From the NCBI GenBank assembly GCA_027013225.1, contig JALUXU010000063.1:62001-126000 (forward strand): DNA of 64,000 bases, given 5' to 3'. This document shows, one piece after another, positions 50,051-59,791 of the stretch. How positions within the stretch are numbered: position 1 is the stretch's first letter; the number at the start of each line of letters is the position of its first letter. The notes beneath the pieces were generated by a model. That model searched no databases. It had not been told where the DNA came from and saw only the letters and a list, made by a program, of their open reading frames with translations. A program made the translations under genes and the position numbers. This DNA is from Acidihalobacter sp. (lineage in GTDB: Bacteria > Pseudomonadota > Gammaproteobacteria > DSM-5130 > Acidihalobacteraceae).

Positions 50051-50368
50051 ATGACAGAACTCAAGGAAAGGAATGTGAAAAAAGTCGTTGTATGGTTGAT
50101 CATCTTTATCCTGGCCGGGGTATCCGTCTTTTTTTCCACGCTCAATCTGGCGGCGCTGAGCCTGAATTTTTATTTCTTCACGTTGACTGCGCCCATCGCG
50201 GTGGTTTTCTTTGTCTTGATCTTCTTCGGTGCGCTATTGGGAGGTATTACGGTCGGCAGCGCGTGCTTTGGGAGGCGGCTCGAACTCAAAAGAGTGAAGC
50301 GAAAATTGGCGGAGCGTGAAAAAGAGCTCGAAGCGCTGAGAAAACTTCCATTCAAGGATTCACCTTGA
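50051..50368 (+). CDS. lapA: Lipopolysaccharide assembly protein A (DUF1049)
   Basis: Small inner-membrane protein, 105 residues, with two transmembrane helices (VVVWLIIFILAGVSVFF and APIAVVFFVLIFFGALLGG) and a basic cytoplasmic coil (RRLELKRVKRKLAEREKELE), as in E. coli LapA/YciS. It works with LapB in regulating LpxC turnover and LPS assembly. Start uncertain: ATG 50051, or GTG 50075, which has a better SD (AAGGA). The stop overlaps lapB by a single base in TGATG. Confidence 0.88.
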   Translation: MTELKERNVKKVVVWLIIFILAGVSVFFSTLNLAALSLNFYFFTLTAPIAVVFFVLIFFGALLGGITVGSACFGRRLELKRVKRKLAEREKELEALRKLPFKDSP

Positions 50369-51546
50369 TGGATATTTTGCTGTGGTTGCTGCTGCCTGTG
50401 GCCGCCGCGACTGGGTGGTGGTCCGGGCATCGTCAAACGCGCCGCCAGGGAGGCGAAAAAAAAGGCCATCCCGAAGGAGGCTACATCAAGGGACTGAACT
50501 TCTTGCTCAATGAGCAGCCGGACAAGGCGCTGGATTTATTCATCGATCTTCTGGAGGTCGATGATGAAACTATCGATACACATCTGTTGCTAGGAGGCTT
50601 GTTTCGCAAGCGCGGTGAGGTCGAAAGAGCGATAAGAATCCATCAGAATCTTATCGCGCGCCCTTACCTGCGCGGCCAGGATAGAGCGACGGCCATGCTG
50701 GAATTGGGAAAAGATTACATGCATGCCGGCTTGCTGGACAGGGCCGAAGGCCTCTACAAGGAAATCCTAGAGACCGGCTATTACAAGATTGAGGCGGGCC
50801 GCCAGCTACAACGCATTTATGAGCAGGAAAAAGATTGGAAGGCGGCGATCGAATATTCAAGCCTGGTTGACGCCAAAGGTGATTCCGGCCGTGCGGCCGT
50901 GCGGGCGCATTATTGGTGTGAGTTGGCTGAAAAGGCGCTCGCGCAAGGAAGAGACAGAGCGGCGTACGCGCATGCAAAACAGGCGCTGGCGACCGACCCG
51001 AACAGCGTCCGGGCGAGTCTTTTGCTCGGTGATCTTGCCGTTCATAATGGCAACTTGAAGGAGGCTGAAAAAAACTATTTGCGCATTCTCCGTCAGGATG
51101 AAAAATTCCTTCCTGAGGCGCTGCCAAAGCTGGACGGCATCTATCGTCAGACTGGCCAATGGCGCACATACAAGAAAATTCTGGGGAAAATGCGTGATGA
51201 AAACAATAAAATAGAACTGCTGATCCATTACGCCAGATCGATGGTGGAAAGCGGGGCGGCGGAAGAGGCGCGCGAGTTTTTGTTGCGCGCCCTTGAAGAT
51301 CATAAGGATTCATTATATTTATTGAGGGACTACCTGCGGCTGGAGCAATCTAAAATTGCACCGGGCGCAAACAAGACGCCAGATATCGTTTTGCAGATGA
51401 TCGACAGCTATTTGACACGTTCGCCGACCTTTTGCTGCGAAAATTGCGGATTCGGCTCGAAAAATCTCTATTGGCAGTGTCCTGGGTGTCATCAATGGGG
51501 TATGGTAAAACCTGCCCGGGATCACTCGTTCAAACGATCCAAGTGA
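50368..51546 (+). CDS. lapB: Lipopolysaccharide assembly protein B
   Basis: Adapter for FtsH degradation of LpxC, which sets LPS output. The 392-residue protein has an N-terminal membrane anchor ([15 protein letters not shown]), TPR repeats across most of its length ([60 protein letters not shown]), and a C-terminal rubredoxin-like metal site ([19 protein letters not shown]). Coupled with lapA and followed by pyrF, the typical lapA-lapB-pyrF order. Confidence 0.95.
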   Translation: MDILLWLLLPVAAATGWWSGHRQTRRQGGEKKGHPEGGYIKGLNFLLNEQPDKALDLFIDLLEVDDETIDTHLLLGGLFRKRGEVERAIRIHQNLIARPYLRGQDRATAMLELGKDYMHAGLLDRAEGLYKEILETGYYKIEAGRQLQRIYEQEKDWKAAIEYSSLVDAKGDSGRAAVRAHYWCELAEKALAQGRDRAAYAHAKQALATDPNSVRASLLLGDLAVHNGNLKEAEKNYLRILRQDEKFLPEALPKLDGIYRQTGQWRTYKKILGKMRDENNKIELLIHYARSMVESGAAEEAREFLLRALEDHKDSLYLLRDYLRLEQSKIAPGANKTPDIVLQMIDSYLTRSPTFCCENCGFGSKNLYWQCPGCHQWGMVKPARDHSFKRSK

Positions 51547-51620
51547 TCAAAACCTTGCCTGAAATTCTGCAGAGGCATCTTAAGTCACCCAGGAAACCAA
51601 CAAATCGCTACGAGCACTCA

Positions 51621-52319
51621 ATGCCAGGAAAACCCATTATTGTCGCCCTTGACTATCCCGATGCCACCTCGGCTTTGGAGTTTGTCGATAATCTGTCTCC
51701 CGAATTGTGCCGGCTGAAAGTCGGATTCGAATTGTTCGTAGCAGCTGGGCCGGAATTTGTCGATCGGCTCGTGGCCAAGGGATACGACGTTTTTCTGGAT
51801 TTGAAGTTCCACGATATCCCCAATACCGTTGCGGCGGCTTGCAAAGTGGCCGCGGATTCCGGCGTCTGGATGCTTAATGTGCATGCCAGTGGCGGCGCGG
51901 GAATGCTCAGTGCTGCCAGAGAGGCGGTTGCTTCGGCAGGCCAATCGCGCCCCCTTTTGATTGCGGTGACGGTGTTGACTGCGCTGAGCGGCGAGGATCT
52001 GGGCGAACTGGGCATAAAGGAAAACCCGGCGGAGCATGTGCTCCGCCTGGCCCGTTTGAGTCATGCCTGCGGCCTTGATGGGGTGGTTTGCTCTGCTGCC
52101 GAGGCCGCAACGCTCAGGGCGTTCTTTCCTGCTCAGGATTTCGTGTTAGTGACGCCTGGAATCCGGCTGGCGGCCGACAGCCGCGATGATCAGAAACGCG
52201 TGCTTACGCCACGGCAGGCTCTGGAGTCGGGATCCGATTATCTGGTCATTGGCCGGCCCATCACCCGCGCCGCTGATCCGGTCGAGCGCCTTCATGAGAT
52301 CATGGCGTCACTAAAATAG
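51621..52319 (+). CDS. pyrF: Orotidine 5'-phosphate decarboxylase
   Basis: Last step of UMP synthesis. The 232-residue protein shows IIVALDYPD at the N terminus, the catalytic tetrad [12 protein letters not shown] (Asp60, Lys62, Asp65), VNVHAS-like MLNVHASGG, and the phosphate-binding [17 protein letters not shown] and [12 protein letters not shown]. Start chosen at ATG 51621 since upstream open frame has no family similarity; SD is weak. Follows lapB by 74 bp. Confidence 0.96.
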   Translation: MPGKPIIVALDYPDATSALEFVDNLSPELCRLKVGFELFVAAGPEFVDRLVAKGYDVFLDLKFHDIPNTVAAACKVAADSGVWMLNVHASGGAGMLSAAREAVASAGQSRPLLIAVTVLTALSGEDLGELGIKENPAEHVLRLARLSHACGLDGVVCSAAEAATLRAFFPAQDFVLVTPGIRLAADSRDDQKRVLTPRQALESGSDYLVIGRPITRAADPVERLHEIMASLK

Positions 52320-52378
52320 TGTGAAACCGCAATCATGAACAACTTTATTGCTTTTTTAAATCAGGAGCTTCAATTTTC

Positions 52379-53275
52379 ATGACATATTCTCCAGGACCAA
52401 TCCGTAAAGCCATATTTCCCGTTGCCGGTATGGGAACCCGTTTCTTGCCGGCGACCAAGGCGAATCCAAAAGAAATGCTGCCGATCGTTGACAAGCCTTT
52501 AGTGCAATATGCCGCGGAAGAGGCCGTCAAAGCAGGTATTGAGGTGCTTGTTTTCATCACCGGCAGGAACAAACGATCCATTCCGGACCATTTCGACAAA
52601 GCCTATGAGCTTGAAACCGAACTCGAGGCACGAGGCAAAACTGAATTGCTCAAGACGGTTCGGGACATACTTCCTTCTCATGTCAGCGTAGTCTACATTC
52701 GCCAAACCGAAGCCTTGGGTCTGGGTCACGCCGTTTCCTGCGCTGAAGCAGTGATCGATGATGAGCCGTTTGCGGTGATCCTCGCGGACGATTTGATCGA
52801 GGCCGAACCCGAAGGGGGGCTCAAGCAAATGGTGGATCTATTCCACAAGGAGCAATGCAGCATTCTCGGCCTGGAAAAGGTGCCTTTGACAGAGCTTCAT
52901 CGCTATGGGGTGATCGCCGGCGAACAGATTTCCGATTTCACGTGGAATGTGAATGCCGTGATAGAGAAACCAGCGCGTGAACAGGCGCCTTCCGATATGG
53001 CCGTCGTGGGGCGTTATATCCTCACACCGGCGATTTTTGAAATGATTAAAAAGACAGGGCGAGGCGCTGGAGGAGAAATTCAGTTGACGGACGCCATCTC
53101 GGAGTTACTGAAAATCGAGCGCATCAAGGGGTGGGAGCTTCAGGGAAGACGCCATGATTGTGGCGATAAGCTGGGTTACCTCAAGGCTACCGTGGAATAC
53201 GCGCTCAAACACCCGGAACTGAGCACAGCTTTCAGGGATTACCTCAGATGCCAGGTGGAATCGGGCGTAATCTAA
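52379..53275 (+). CDS. galU: UTP-glucose-1-phosphate uridylyltransferase
   Basis: Makes UDP-glucose for LPS, glycans and other surface polymers. The 298-residue protein has the nucleotidyl loop FPVAGMGTRFLPATKANPKEM, YIRQTEALGLGHAV, FAVILADDLI, and EIQLTDAISEL with GRRHDCGDKLGYLKA. A GGAGC lies about 11 bases before the ATG. Positioned after pyrF and before phoB; probably a single gene with its own promoter in the AT-rich gap. Confidence 0.96.
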   Translation: MTYSPGPIRKAIFPVAGMGTRFLPATKANPKEMLPIVDKPLVQYAAEEAVKAGIEVLVFITGRNKRSIPDHFDKAYELETELEARGKTELLKTVRDILPSHVSVVYIRQTEALGLGHAVSCAEAVIDDEPFAVILADDLIEAEPEGGLKQMVDLFHKEQCSILGLEKVPLTELHRYGVIAGEQISDFTWNVNAVIEKPAREQAPSDMAVVGRYILTPAIFEMIKKTGRGAGGEIQLTDAISELLKIERIKGWELQGRRHDCGDKLGYLKATVEYALKHPELSTAFRDYLRCQVESGVI

Positions 53276-53381
53276 AGGCGCTTTTGACAGAGGATTACAA
53301 AAGAAGCTTTTGAAGCACATCGACTATTGTGCTGACCTATGAAACAGGCCGCAGTAAAATCTGTTTACTGAGATGTATGCG

Positions 53382-53415
53382 TTGTCACGAGAATGTCATA
53401 TCGATCGGCTTTAAT
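53382..53415 (+). promoter_or_regulatory. Pho box and -10 of the phoB promoter
   Basis: TTGTCAC-GAGA-ATGTCAT (53382-53399) matches the 7-4-7 Pho box consensus (two CTGTCAT half-sites) in 11 of 14 positions. A -10 element TTTAAT (53410-53415) starts 10 bases after the box, the normal spacing in Pho promoters. It ends 18 bases before the phoB ATG. This supports autoregulation of phoBR by phosphorylated PhoB. Confidence 0.7.
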
Positions 53416-53433
53416 CATGGGTGATTCCTGGTC

Positions 53434-54144
53434 ATGAAGCGAGACGAGATGGGAAACAAGCCGGATATTCTGCTGGTCGAAGACGAGCCCGCGATTCGTG
53501 AAATGGTGCAGTTTTCCTTGGGGCGGGCCGGCTTGCAGGTGCGCGAAGCCGAAGACGTGAAAACCGCGCAGGCCTTACTTGCGGACAATCTGCCGGATTT
53601 GCTCCTGCTGGACTGGATGCTGCCTGGCATGAGTGGAATGGATTTTGCCAGACGGCTCAAGCGTGAGGAGTACACGCGGGCGTTGCCTATCATTATGCTC
53701 ACCGCTCGCAGCGACGAGAACGACAGGGTGGGAGGGCTCGATGCAGGCGTAGATGATTACGTTGTCAAGCCATTTTCGCCGAGAGAACTCGCGGCCAGGA
53801 TTCGCGCTGTATTGAGGCGCACGCGTCCGGATGAAGCCGAGGGGCCGCTCAAGGCCGGTGAACTTGAGCTCGACCCTCTGACCCATCGCGCCACCGTGAG
53901 GGGGAATGCGCTCGAAATGGGACCCACCGAATTCCGCTTGCTGCGTTTTTTTATGTCTCATTCAGACCGGGTTTACAGCCGCGGTCAATTGCTCGACAAG
54001 GTATGGGGGCAAAATGCTTTTGTCGAGGACCGCACTGTCGATGTGCACATTTTGCGTTTACGCAAGGCGTTGGGAATATATGGATGTGATCGCATGGTGC
54101 AGACAGTGCGTGGCGCGGGGTACCGTTTTTCAGCGAAGGATTGA
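53434..54144 (+). CDS. phoB: Phosphate regulon response regulator PhoB
   Basis: OmpR-family transcription factor that binds Pho boxes when phosphate is scarce. The receiver has [11 protein letters not shown], phospho-acceptor Asp60 in LLLDWMLPG, and [12 protein letters not shown]. The C-terminal winged helix has [20 protein letters not shown] and [15 protein letters not shown] second possible start at 53449 gives [13 protein letters not shown]. The gene is preceded by a Pho box and followed by phoR after 186 bp. Confidence 0.95.
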   Translation: MKRDEMGNKPDILLVEDEPAIREMVQFSLGRAGLQVREAEDVKTAQALLADNLPDLLLLDWMLPGMSGMDFARRLKREEYTRALPIIMLTARSDENDRVGGLDAGVDDYVVKPFSPRELAARIRAVLRRTRPDEAEGPLKAGELELDPLTHRATVRGNALEMGPTEFRLLRFFMSHSDRVYSRGQLLDKVWGQNAFVEDRTVDVHILRLRKALGIYGCDRMVQTVRGAGYRFSAKD

Positions 54145-54330
54145 TCGGCTGCCAAAATCCTCTCTAGAGCGAATGCCACACCCTTGGTGCTTGCAGGTTG
54201 GCGCCAGTGCGCAACTCGCGTCAGCCAAGATTCATTCTTGCTTGCTGATATACGAAGAATGCTATAGTTAATCAGGATGTTATCTGATTATTTAGCGAGC
54301 GGCTGAAGCTTTCTGGCGGGTAGGCGCATC

Positions 54331-55671
54331 ATGATGAAATCCTGGCTTACGGAGTTCGCTCGCCTCCTCGCGCTTTGCGCGCCGGCGATGATTTTAGGCG
54401 CGGTCACCACTCACTTGGGGTGGAGCCTCTTGGGCGCCGTCCTGATTTTTTTGGCATATCACCTGGGAAACCTTTACCGTCTGCAGCGCTGGCTGCAGAC
54501 CGACAAGGCGCGCAAACATCCACCTGATGTGGGTGGAGTATGGGGTGATCTGGTGGCAACGCTTTACCGCGAGAGTAAGCATCGCCGCAGACTGAAGCAT
54601 CGCCTTGGCCATCTGTTGGATGAATTCGATGAGTTCACGCGCGCCATGCCGGATGCCATGATCGTGATCGATGAGCAGAATGTCATACGCTGGTTGAATG
54701 AGGCGGCAGCCAGCATGTTCGAGCTCGATCCACACGCCGATCTCGGTCAGCGGATAGGCCATTTGTTGCGCCAACCCGAATTTCAGCATTTTCTTCACCA
54801 AGGACGCTACGATTCCACCTTGGAGTTATCCTCTCCTCAACAGGCGGACATTCGCCTGAGCGTGCGTATCGTCCCTTTCGGCCAGCAGCGGCGTCTCATC
54901 GCGGCGCGCGACGTTTCGGATTTTTTCCGCCTCGAGCAGATGCGCCGCGACTTCATCGCGAATGTCTCGCACGAATTGCGTACACCTTTGACCGTCTTGT
55001 CGGGTTATCTGGAATCATGGGAAGAAATGCGCGTCCAGTTGCCAGAACTGTTGCGCCCTTCCCTGGAACACATGCGCGGGCAAACGGCCCGTATGCAGCA
55101 GATCATCGATGACTTGCTCACCTTGTCCCGCCTGGACAGCCAGCTTGCGCGGGCCGACGATTATGAGGAGGTGCCGATACCCGCGATGGTGTCTGCATTG
55201 AAGGAGGATGCGATCATACTGGGAGGTTCGGCTGCCCATGTCATCGATACAGAGATCGATGATACACTTTGGTTGCGCGGAGTGACCAAGGAGCTGCATA
55301 GCGCAATGGCCAATCTGGTCTCCAATGCGGTTCGCTACACGCCCGCCGGCGGCCGTATCTGCTTGCGATGGGTAAGGGCTGAAAATGGCGCGGCGCGGTT
55401 CGAAGTAAGCGATAGCGGAATCGGGATTGCTGCTGCTGATATCCCCAGGCTCACCGAGCGGTTTTATCGGGTAGACAAGGGCCGTTCGCGCGCAAGCGGC
55501 GGTACCGGTTTGGGACTTGCTATCGTAAAGCATGTTTTGGAAAGACATGGCGCTCGTCTGGAAATTCTCAGCAAGCCAGGTTTGGGCAGCACGTTTTCCT
55601 GCCTGTTTCCGGCGTCGCGGGTCTTGCAAAAACCGATCGAATCACCGACCGCCGGTTCCTTGGGCAATTGA
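54331..55671 (+). CDS. phoR: Phosphate regulon sensor histidine kinase PhoR
   Basis: Partner of PhoB. Two N-terminal transmembrane segments (about 12-28 and 32-48, LLGAVLIFLAYHLG), no large periplasmic domain, then a basic linker, a PAS domain (AMPDAMIVIDEQNVIRWLNE, about 105-195), HisKA with His214 in FIANVSHELRTPL, and an HATPase with NLVSNAVRYT, SDSGIGI and GGTGLGLAIVK. This is the typical PhoR layout, in which signal comes through the Pst transporter and PhoU and not from a sensor domain. A 446-residue length is usual. Confidence 0.95.
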   Translation: MMKSWLTEFARLLALCAPAMILGAVTTHLGWSLLGAVLIFLAYHLGNLYRLQRWLQTDKARKHPPDVGGVWGDLVATLYRESKHRRRLKHRLGHLLDEFDEFTRAMPDAMIVIDEQNVIRWLNEAAASMFELDPHADLGQRIGHLLRQPEFQHFLHQGRYDSTLELSSPQQADIRLSVRIVPFGQQRRLIAARDVSDFFRLEQMRRDFIANVSHELRTPLTVLSGYLESWEEMRVQLPELLRPSLEHMRGQTARMQQIIDDLLTLSRLDSQLARADDYEEVPIPAMVSALKEDAIILGGSAAHVIDTEIDDTLWLRGVTKELHSAMANLVSNAVRYTPAGGRICLRWVRAENGAARFEVSDSGIGIAAADIPRLTERFYRVDKGRSRASGGTGLGLAIVKHVLERHGARLEILSKPGLGSTFSCLFPASRVLQKPIESPTAGSLGN

Positions 55672-55857
55672 AACAGTGAGATGGGTGAAAGTCTGCCGTC
55701 GCCCGCTATGAAACGAGCTGCGAAGGCTTAATTTGTTCGTGCAAAATCTGGGCAGGCGGCGGCCTTGCGGTACTCAAGAATTCAGGATGATTTTTTGAGT
55801 GATTCCCTGAAAATCCAACGTCTGAGTACAGCCTGAATAGAGTATGCAGGAGCACTT

Positions 55858-57357
55858 ATGAAGCAAACGTCAATTCCCCAGCAGGTCGCGGCGGTCGATC
55901 TCGGCTCCAACAGTTTCCATATGATCGTGGCCCACATCGAGAGCGGTGGTCATCTGAGAGTTATCGATCGCCTCAAGGAAATGGTTCGCCTCAGGGGAGG
56001 GTTGGATGAATTTAATCAGCTCACTCCACAAGCTCAAGAACATGCCCTGGAATGTCTGCGGCGTTTTGGCCAGCGGGTGCGAAATTTTCCACTGGGTTCT
56101 GTGCGTGCACTGGGCACCAATACGCTAAGGCTTGCCAGAAATGCCGAGGAATTTCTGGCGCTGGCATCGGCGGCGTTGGGCCATCCCATAGATATCATCG
56201 GCGGACGTGAAGAGGCGCGCCTGGTTTATTTGGGAGTGGCTCATACCATTGCGCCCAGCGGGGAGCGCCGACTGGTGGTGGATATTGGAGGCGGCAGCAC
56301 TGAATTGATTATTGGTGAAGGTTTTGAAGCACTGCAGACCGAAAGTTTGCATCTTGGCTGCGTCAGCGTATCGATGCGTTTTTTTGCCGACGGCAAGTTG
56401 GCCGCCAAAGCCTGGGATCGAGCATTGACCTTCTGTCGACAGGAATTGCAACCTTATGTGAGCCGATTTGACGTCAGTCATTGGCGTCGCGCGCTGGGGG
56501 CGTCAGGCACCATCTCCACCACAGAGAAGGTGGTTCGCGAAAATGGGTGGAGTGATGGTGCTGGGATCACGCCAGAGGGCCTGAAAGCGTTGCGCAAGGC
56601 ATTGTTGGCGGCAGGAGAGGTGGAGCGTCTCGGTTTGAGTGGTCTAAGCAAGGAGCGCACGCCGGTTTTCACCGGTGGTGTGGCCGTGTTGACGGCGTTG
56701 TTCGAGGGCTTGGGAATCGAACGCATGGAGGTGGCTGAAGGCGCTCTGCGCGAAGGCGCGCTGTATGATCTTTTAGGGCGGATTCATCATGAGGATATCC
56801 GCCCACGCTCGATTCGGGCGTTTGCGGAGCGTTTTCATGTCGATGTCGCCCAGGCCAAACGGGTATCGAGGTTGGCGAAGCGTTTCTTTGATTCGGTCGC
56901 TGATGCCTGGGATCTGGGCGCCGAAGATCGCGATTATTTGCTTTGGGCGGCGCAGCTGCATGAAGTGGGTCAGAGCGTGGCCCACAGCGGCTACCATAAG
57001 CATGGTGAGTATCTTGTGGGTAATGCTGATCTGCCCGGATTTTCGCGACATGAACAAGAAATTCTGGCTGTTCTGGTACGCACTCACCGGCGCAAGTTCA
57101 ATCTCAAGCTTTTCGCTTCATTGCCCCCCGATTCCAGGCGACGTGTGGTCAGGCTCGCTGCCTTGCTGCGTCTGGCCGTGGTATTCCAACGGGGCCGGAA
57201 TGATGAGGAAAAACCCGCAAAATTGAGTGTGGAAAACGGTTCACTTAAAGTTGGGTTGCCTGAAGAATGGCTGGCCTCGCGTCCCTTGACAAGAGCCGAT
57301 ATTGAGAGCGAGCAGGACGCATTCGGGCAGGTGAAGATTAATCTGCTTCTTGTTTGA
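55858..57357 (+). CDS. ppx: Exopolyphosphatase (Ppx/GppA family)
   Basis: Hydrolyses terminal phosphates of polyphosphate and possibly pppGpp. The actin-like ATPase fold has VAAVDLGSNSFHMIVAHI, ALGTNTLRLARNAEEFL, GREEARLVYLGVAHT, and VVDIGGGSTELIIG; the C-terminal HD-like domain has LLWAAQLHEVGQSVAHSGYHKHGEYL. The 499-residue protein is ppx length rather than GppA. It is convergent with ppk1 with 167 bp between, and follows phoR after 186 bp. Regulation may be from the Pho promoter or a separate one. Confidence 0.94.
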   Translation: MKQTSIPQQVAAVDLGSNSFHMIVAHIESGGHLRVIDRLKEMVRLRGGLDEFNQLTPQAQEHALECLRRFGQRVRNFPLGSVRALGTNTLRLARNAEEFLALASAALGHPIDIIGGREEARLVYLGVAHTIAPSGERRLVVDIGGGSTELIIGEGFEALQTESLHLGCVSVSMRFFADGKLAAKAWDRALTFCRQELQPYVSRFDVSHWRRALGASGTISTTEKVVRENGWSDGAGITPEGLKALRKALLAAGEVERLGLSGLSKERTPVFTGGVAVLTALFEGLGIERMEVAEGALREGALYDLLGRIHHEDIRPRSIRAFAERFHVDVAQAKRVSRLAKRFFDSVADAWDLGAEDRDYLLWAAQLHEVGQSVAHSGYHKHGEYLVGNADLPGFSRHEQEILAVLVRTHRRKFNLKLFASLPPDSRRRVVRLAALLRLAVVFQRGRNDEEKPAKLSVENGSLKVGLPEEWLASRPLTRADIESEQDAFGQVKINLLLV

Positions 57358-57524
57358 TCAGGCCATGCACCGAATGTTCCACCTCGAGACACGAGGATCA
57401 TGCCGGTATGAGTGATCTCAGAAAATTGCCGGCTGGTTAAGATATTCGGACTGGCGCCGCTTTTGTCCTCGAATTTCGCCATAGGCCGGGTGGTGAGTGA
57501 TGGTCACTGATCGATCATGCGGCC

Positions 57525-59633
57525 TCACTCCATACCATTGATTTTTTTCAGCAGCATATTCTGGGCGGCACGGGGTTTTTGACGGCCGGGTTTTACGCGG
57601 CGATAACTGCCGTCGGCTTGCAACTCCCACGCCTGGCAGTTATCGGCCAGATAGAGATCCAATGTTTCCGACTTGACCCGCGCGGCGAGCAGGTGATCTT
57701 CGATGGGGAAGGCCATTTCCACGCGGCGGAAGAAGTTTCTTTGCATCCAGTCGGCCGAGGAGCAGAAAATTTCGGACTCGCCACCGTCGTTTTGGAAAAA
57801 ATACACCCGTGAGTGTTCGAGAAAACGGCCCAATACCGATCGCACGCGTATATTCTCGGAAACGCCAGGAATGCCCGGACGCAGCGCACAGACGCCGCGT
57901 ACGATCAAGTCAATTTGCACTCCTGCCTGGGAAGCTTTATAGAGGGCGCGGATGACCTGAGGTTCGATCAACGCATTCATTCTGGCGATGATGCGCGCCG
58001 GCCGGCCCGCTTGCGCCGCTTGCGTCTCCCGCCGGATGCGATCGAGAATTCCTTTGTGTAGGGTGAAAGGTGATTCAAGTAATTTTCTCAGCCGTTTCGC
58101 GCGCCCAAGTCCGGTCAGTTGCTGGAATACCTTGTGAACGTCCTCGCCAATGACTCTATCGGCCGTGAACAGGCCGATGTCTGTATAGGTCCGGGCGGTG
58201 CCGCCGTGGTAGTTGCCGGTGCCAAGATGGACATACCTGCGCATTTTTCCTTTGTGCCGCCGAACCACAAGCAGAAGTTTGGCATGCGTTTTATAGCCGA
58301 CTACGCCATAGACCACATGGGCGCCAGCCTCCTGGAGGCGGCTGGCGAGGGTGATGTTGGCGGCTTCATCGAAGCGCGCCCGCAGTTCCACCACAGCGGT
58401 GACTTCTTTGCCGGCTCGCGCGGCCTCGATCAAAAGGTCGACTATCCGTGATTGGGTGCCGGTACGGTAAAGCGTCTGCTTGATTGCCAGGACGTCTTCA
58501 TCGCGGGCGGCCTGACGCAGAAAATCGACCACCGCATTGAATGATTCATAGGGGTGGTGGACAAGTATGTCGCGTTTGTCGAGCGAGGCGAAGATGTTGT
58601 CTTCGTTGTATCCCTTGGGCATAACCGGGGTGAAGGGAGAAAATTTGAGATCCGGTCGGTCGACGAGATCGATAACGGCCGCCAGCCGATTGAGATTGAC
58701 CGGCCCGTTCACCTGATAAAGATCTTCCGCGGCCAAGTGGAACTTTTGCATCAGGAAAATGGCCACATCCCGGGGGCAATCGTCGGCCACTTCCAGGCGT
58801 ACGGCTTCTCCATAATTGCGCGAAGGCAACTCACCCTCTAAGGCGCGTTTAAGATCGTCGATTTCTTCCTCTTCGACGAACAGCTCGGTATTGCGGGTGA
58901 CGCGGAATTGGTAACAGCCTGTGATGTGCATGCCGGGGAAGAGATCTCCAACATGCGCATGAATGATGGAGGATAAAAAGACGAAACCATAATCGGCGTA
59001 ACAGAGTTCCTTGGGAATCTGAATTAGACGGGGCAGGGAGCGGGGCGCCTGTACGACGGCGAATCCGCTGTCCCGTCCGAAGGCATCCTTGCCTTCGAGA
59101 GTGATGACGAAGTTGAGACTTTTATTGAGAATTCTCGGGAAAGGGTGGGATGGATCGAGTCCCAGCGGGCTCAGCACGGGTTGCAGTTCCCGATGGAAAT
59201 AGCGTTTAACCCATTCGGCCTGTTCAGGACTCCAATGGGTGCGGCGCACGAAACGGATGCTTTCAGCCGACAGTGCGGGCACCAGTTCTTCATTGAAGAC
59301 TCGATATTGTTCGTCGACCAGGGCATGAGCCGTTTCGCCGACGCGAGCGAGTTGTTCCGCCGCGCTCAGATTATCGGGGCCCGGGGTACTGATGCCCAGA
59401 GCAATCTGCTGCTTCAAGCCGGAAACACGCACTTCGAAGAACTCATCCATATTGGTGCTGGAAATGCACAGAAAGCGCAATCGTTCCAGCAAGGGCATGT
59501 TTTCGTCGCGCGCCAGGTCGAGCACGCGCCGGTTGAATTCGAGCAGACTGAGTTCGCGGTTGATATACAAATCGGGGCGACTCAGATCGACCGTCCCGGT
59601 CGAAGCGTCGCCCAAGGAATCTTCGGCAGTCAT
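57525..59633 (-). CDS. ppk1: Polyphosphate kinase 1
   Basis: Polymerises ATP gamma-phosphate into polyphosphate. The 702-residue protein has the N-terminal NRELSLLEFNRRVLDLA, SSTNMDEFFEVRVSGLK, the HHPYESF and KQTLYRTG segments of the core, and the two phospho-histidine regions GYKTHAKLLLVVRR and RFLEHSRVYFF, followed by SSADWMQRNFFRRVE. Length and domains are normal. Divergent from phoU across 158 bp. I did not find a clear Pho box upstream. Confidence 0.96.
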   Translation of the reverse strand: MTAEDSLGDASTGTVDLSRPDLYINRELSLLEFNRRVLDLARDENMPLLERLRFLCISSTNMDEFFEVRVSGLKQQIALGISTPGPDNLSAAEQLARVGETAHALVDEQYRVFNEELVPALSAESIRFVRRTHWSPEQAEWVKRYFHRELQPVLSPLGLDPSHPFPRILNKSLNFVITLEGKDAFGRDSGFAVVQAPRSLPRLIQIPKELCYADYGFVFLSSIIHAHVGDLFPGMHITGCYQFRVTRNTELFVEEEEIDDLKRALEGELPSRNYGEAVRLEVADDCPRDVAIFLMQKFHLAAEDLYQVNGPVNLNRLAAVIDLVDRPDLKFSPFTPVMPKGYNEDNIFASLDKRDILVHHPYESFNAVVDFLRQAARDEDVLAIKQTLYRTGTQSRIVDLLIEAARAGKEVTAVVELRARFDEAANITLASRLQEAGAHVVYGVVGYKTHAKLLLVVRRHKGKMRRYVHLGTGNYHGGTARTYTDIGLFTADRVIGEDVHKVFQQLTGLGRAKRLRKLLESPFTLHKGILDRIRRETQAAQAGRPARIIARMNALIEPQVIRALYKASQAGVQIDLIVRGVCALRPGIPGVSENIRVRSVLGRFLEHSRVYFFQNDGGESEIFCSSADWMQRNFFRRVEMAFPIEDHLLAARVKSETLDLYLADNCQAWELQADGSYRRVKPGRQKPRAAQNMLLKKINGME

Positions 59634-59791
59634 GTAATTGTCAACCTATGGAGTTATTTTGCAGTGATATCATTTTGATAAATTTTATGCGCTAAGATAA
59701 ACGAAGCCCGCCGGCTTCTACACTAGCATGAAGTTAATTATCCACGCCATCCTGTGCCGATGGCCTTATATGCAAGCTTAAGGTGAACTCA

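Noticed and set aside
59670-59695. TATCATTTTGATA symmetry between ppk1 and phoU as a possible FNR or Pho site
   Set aside because: The half-sites and spacing do not match either consensus; it may be a chance AT-rich palindrome.
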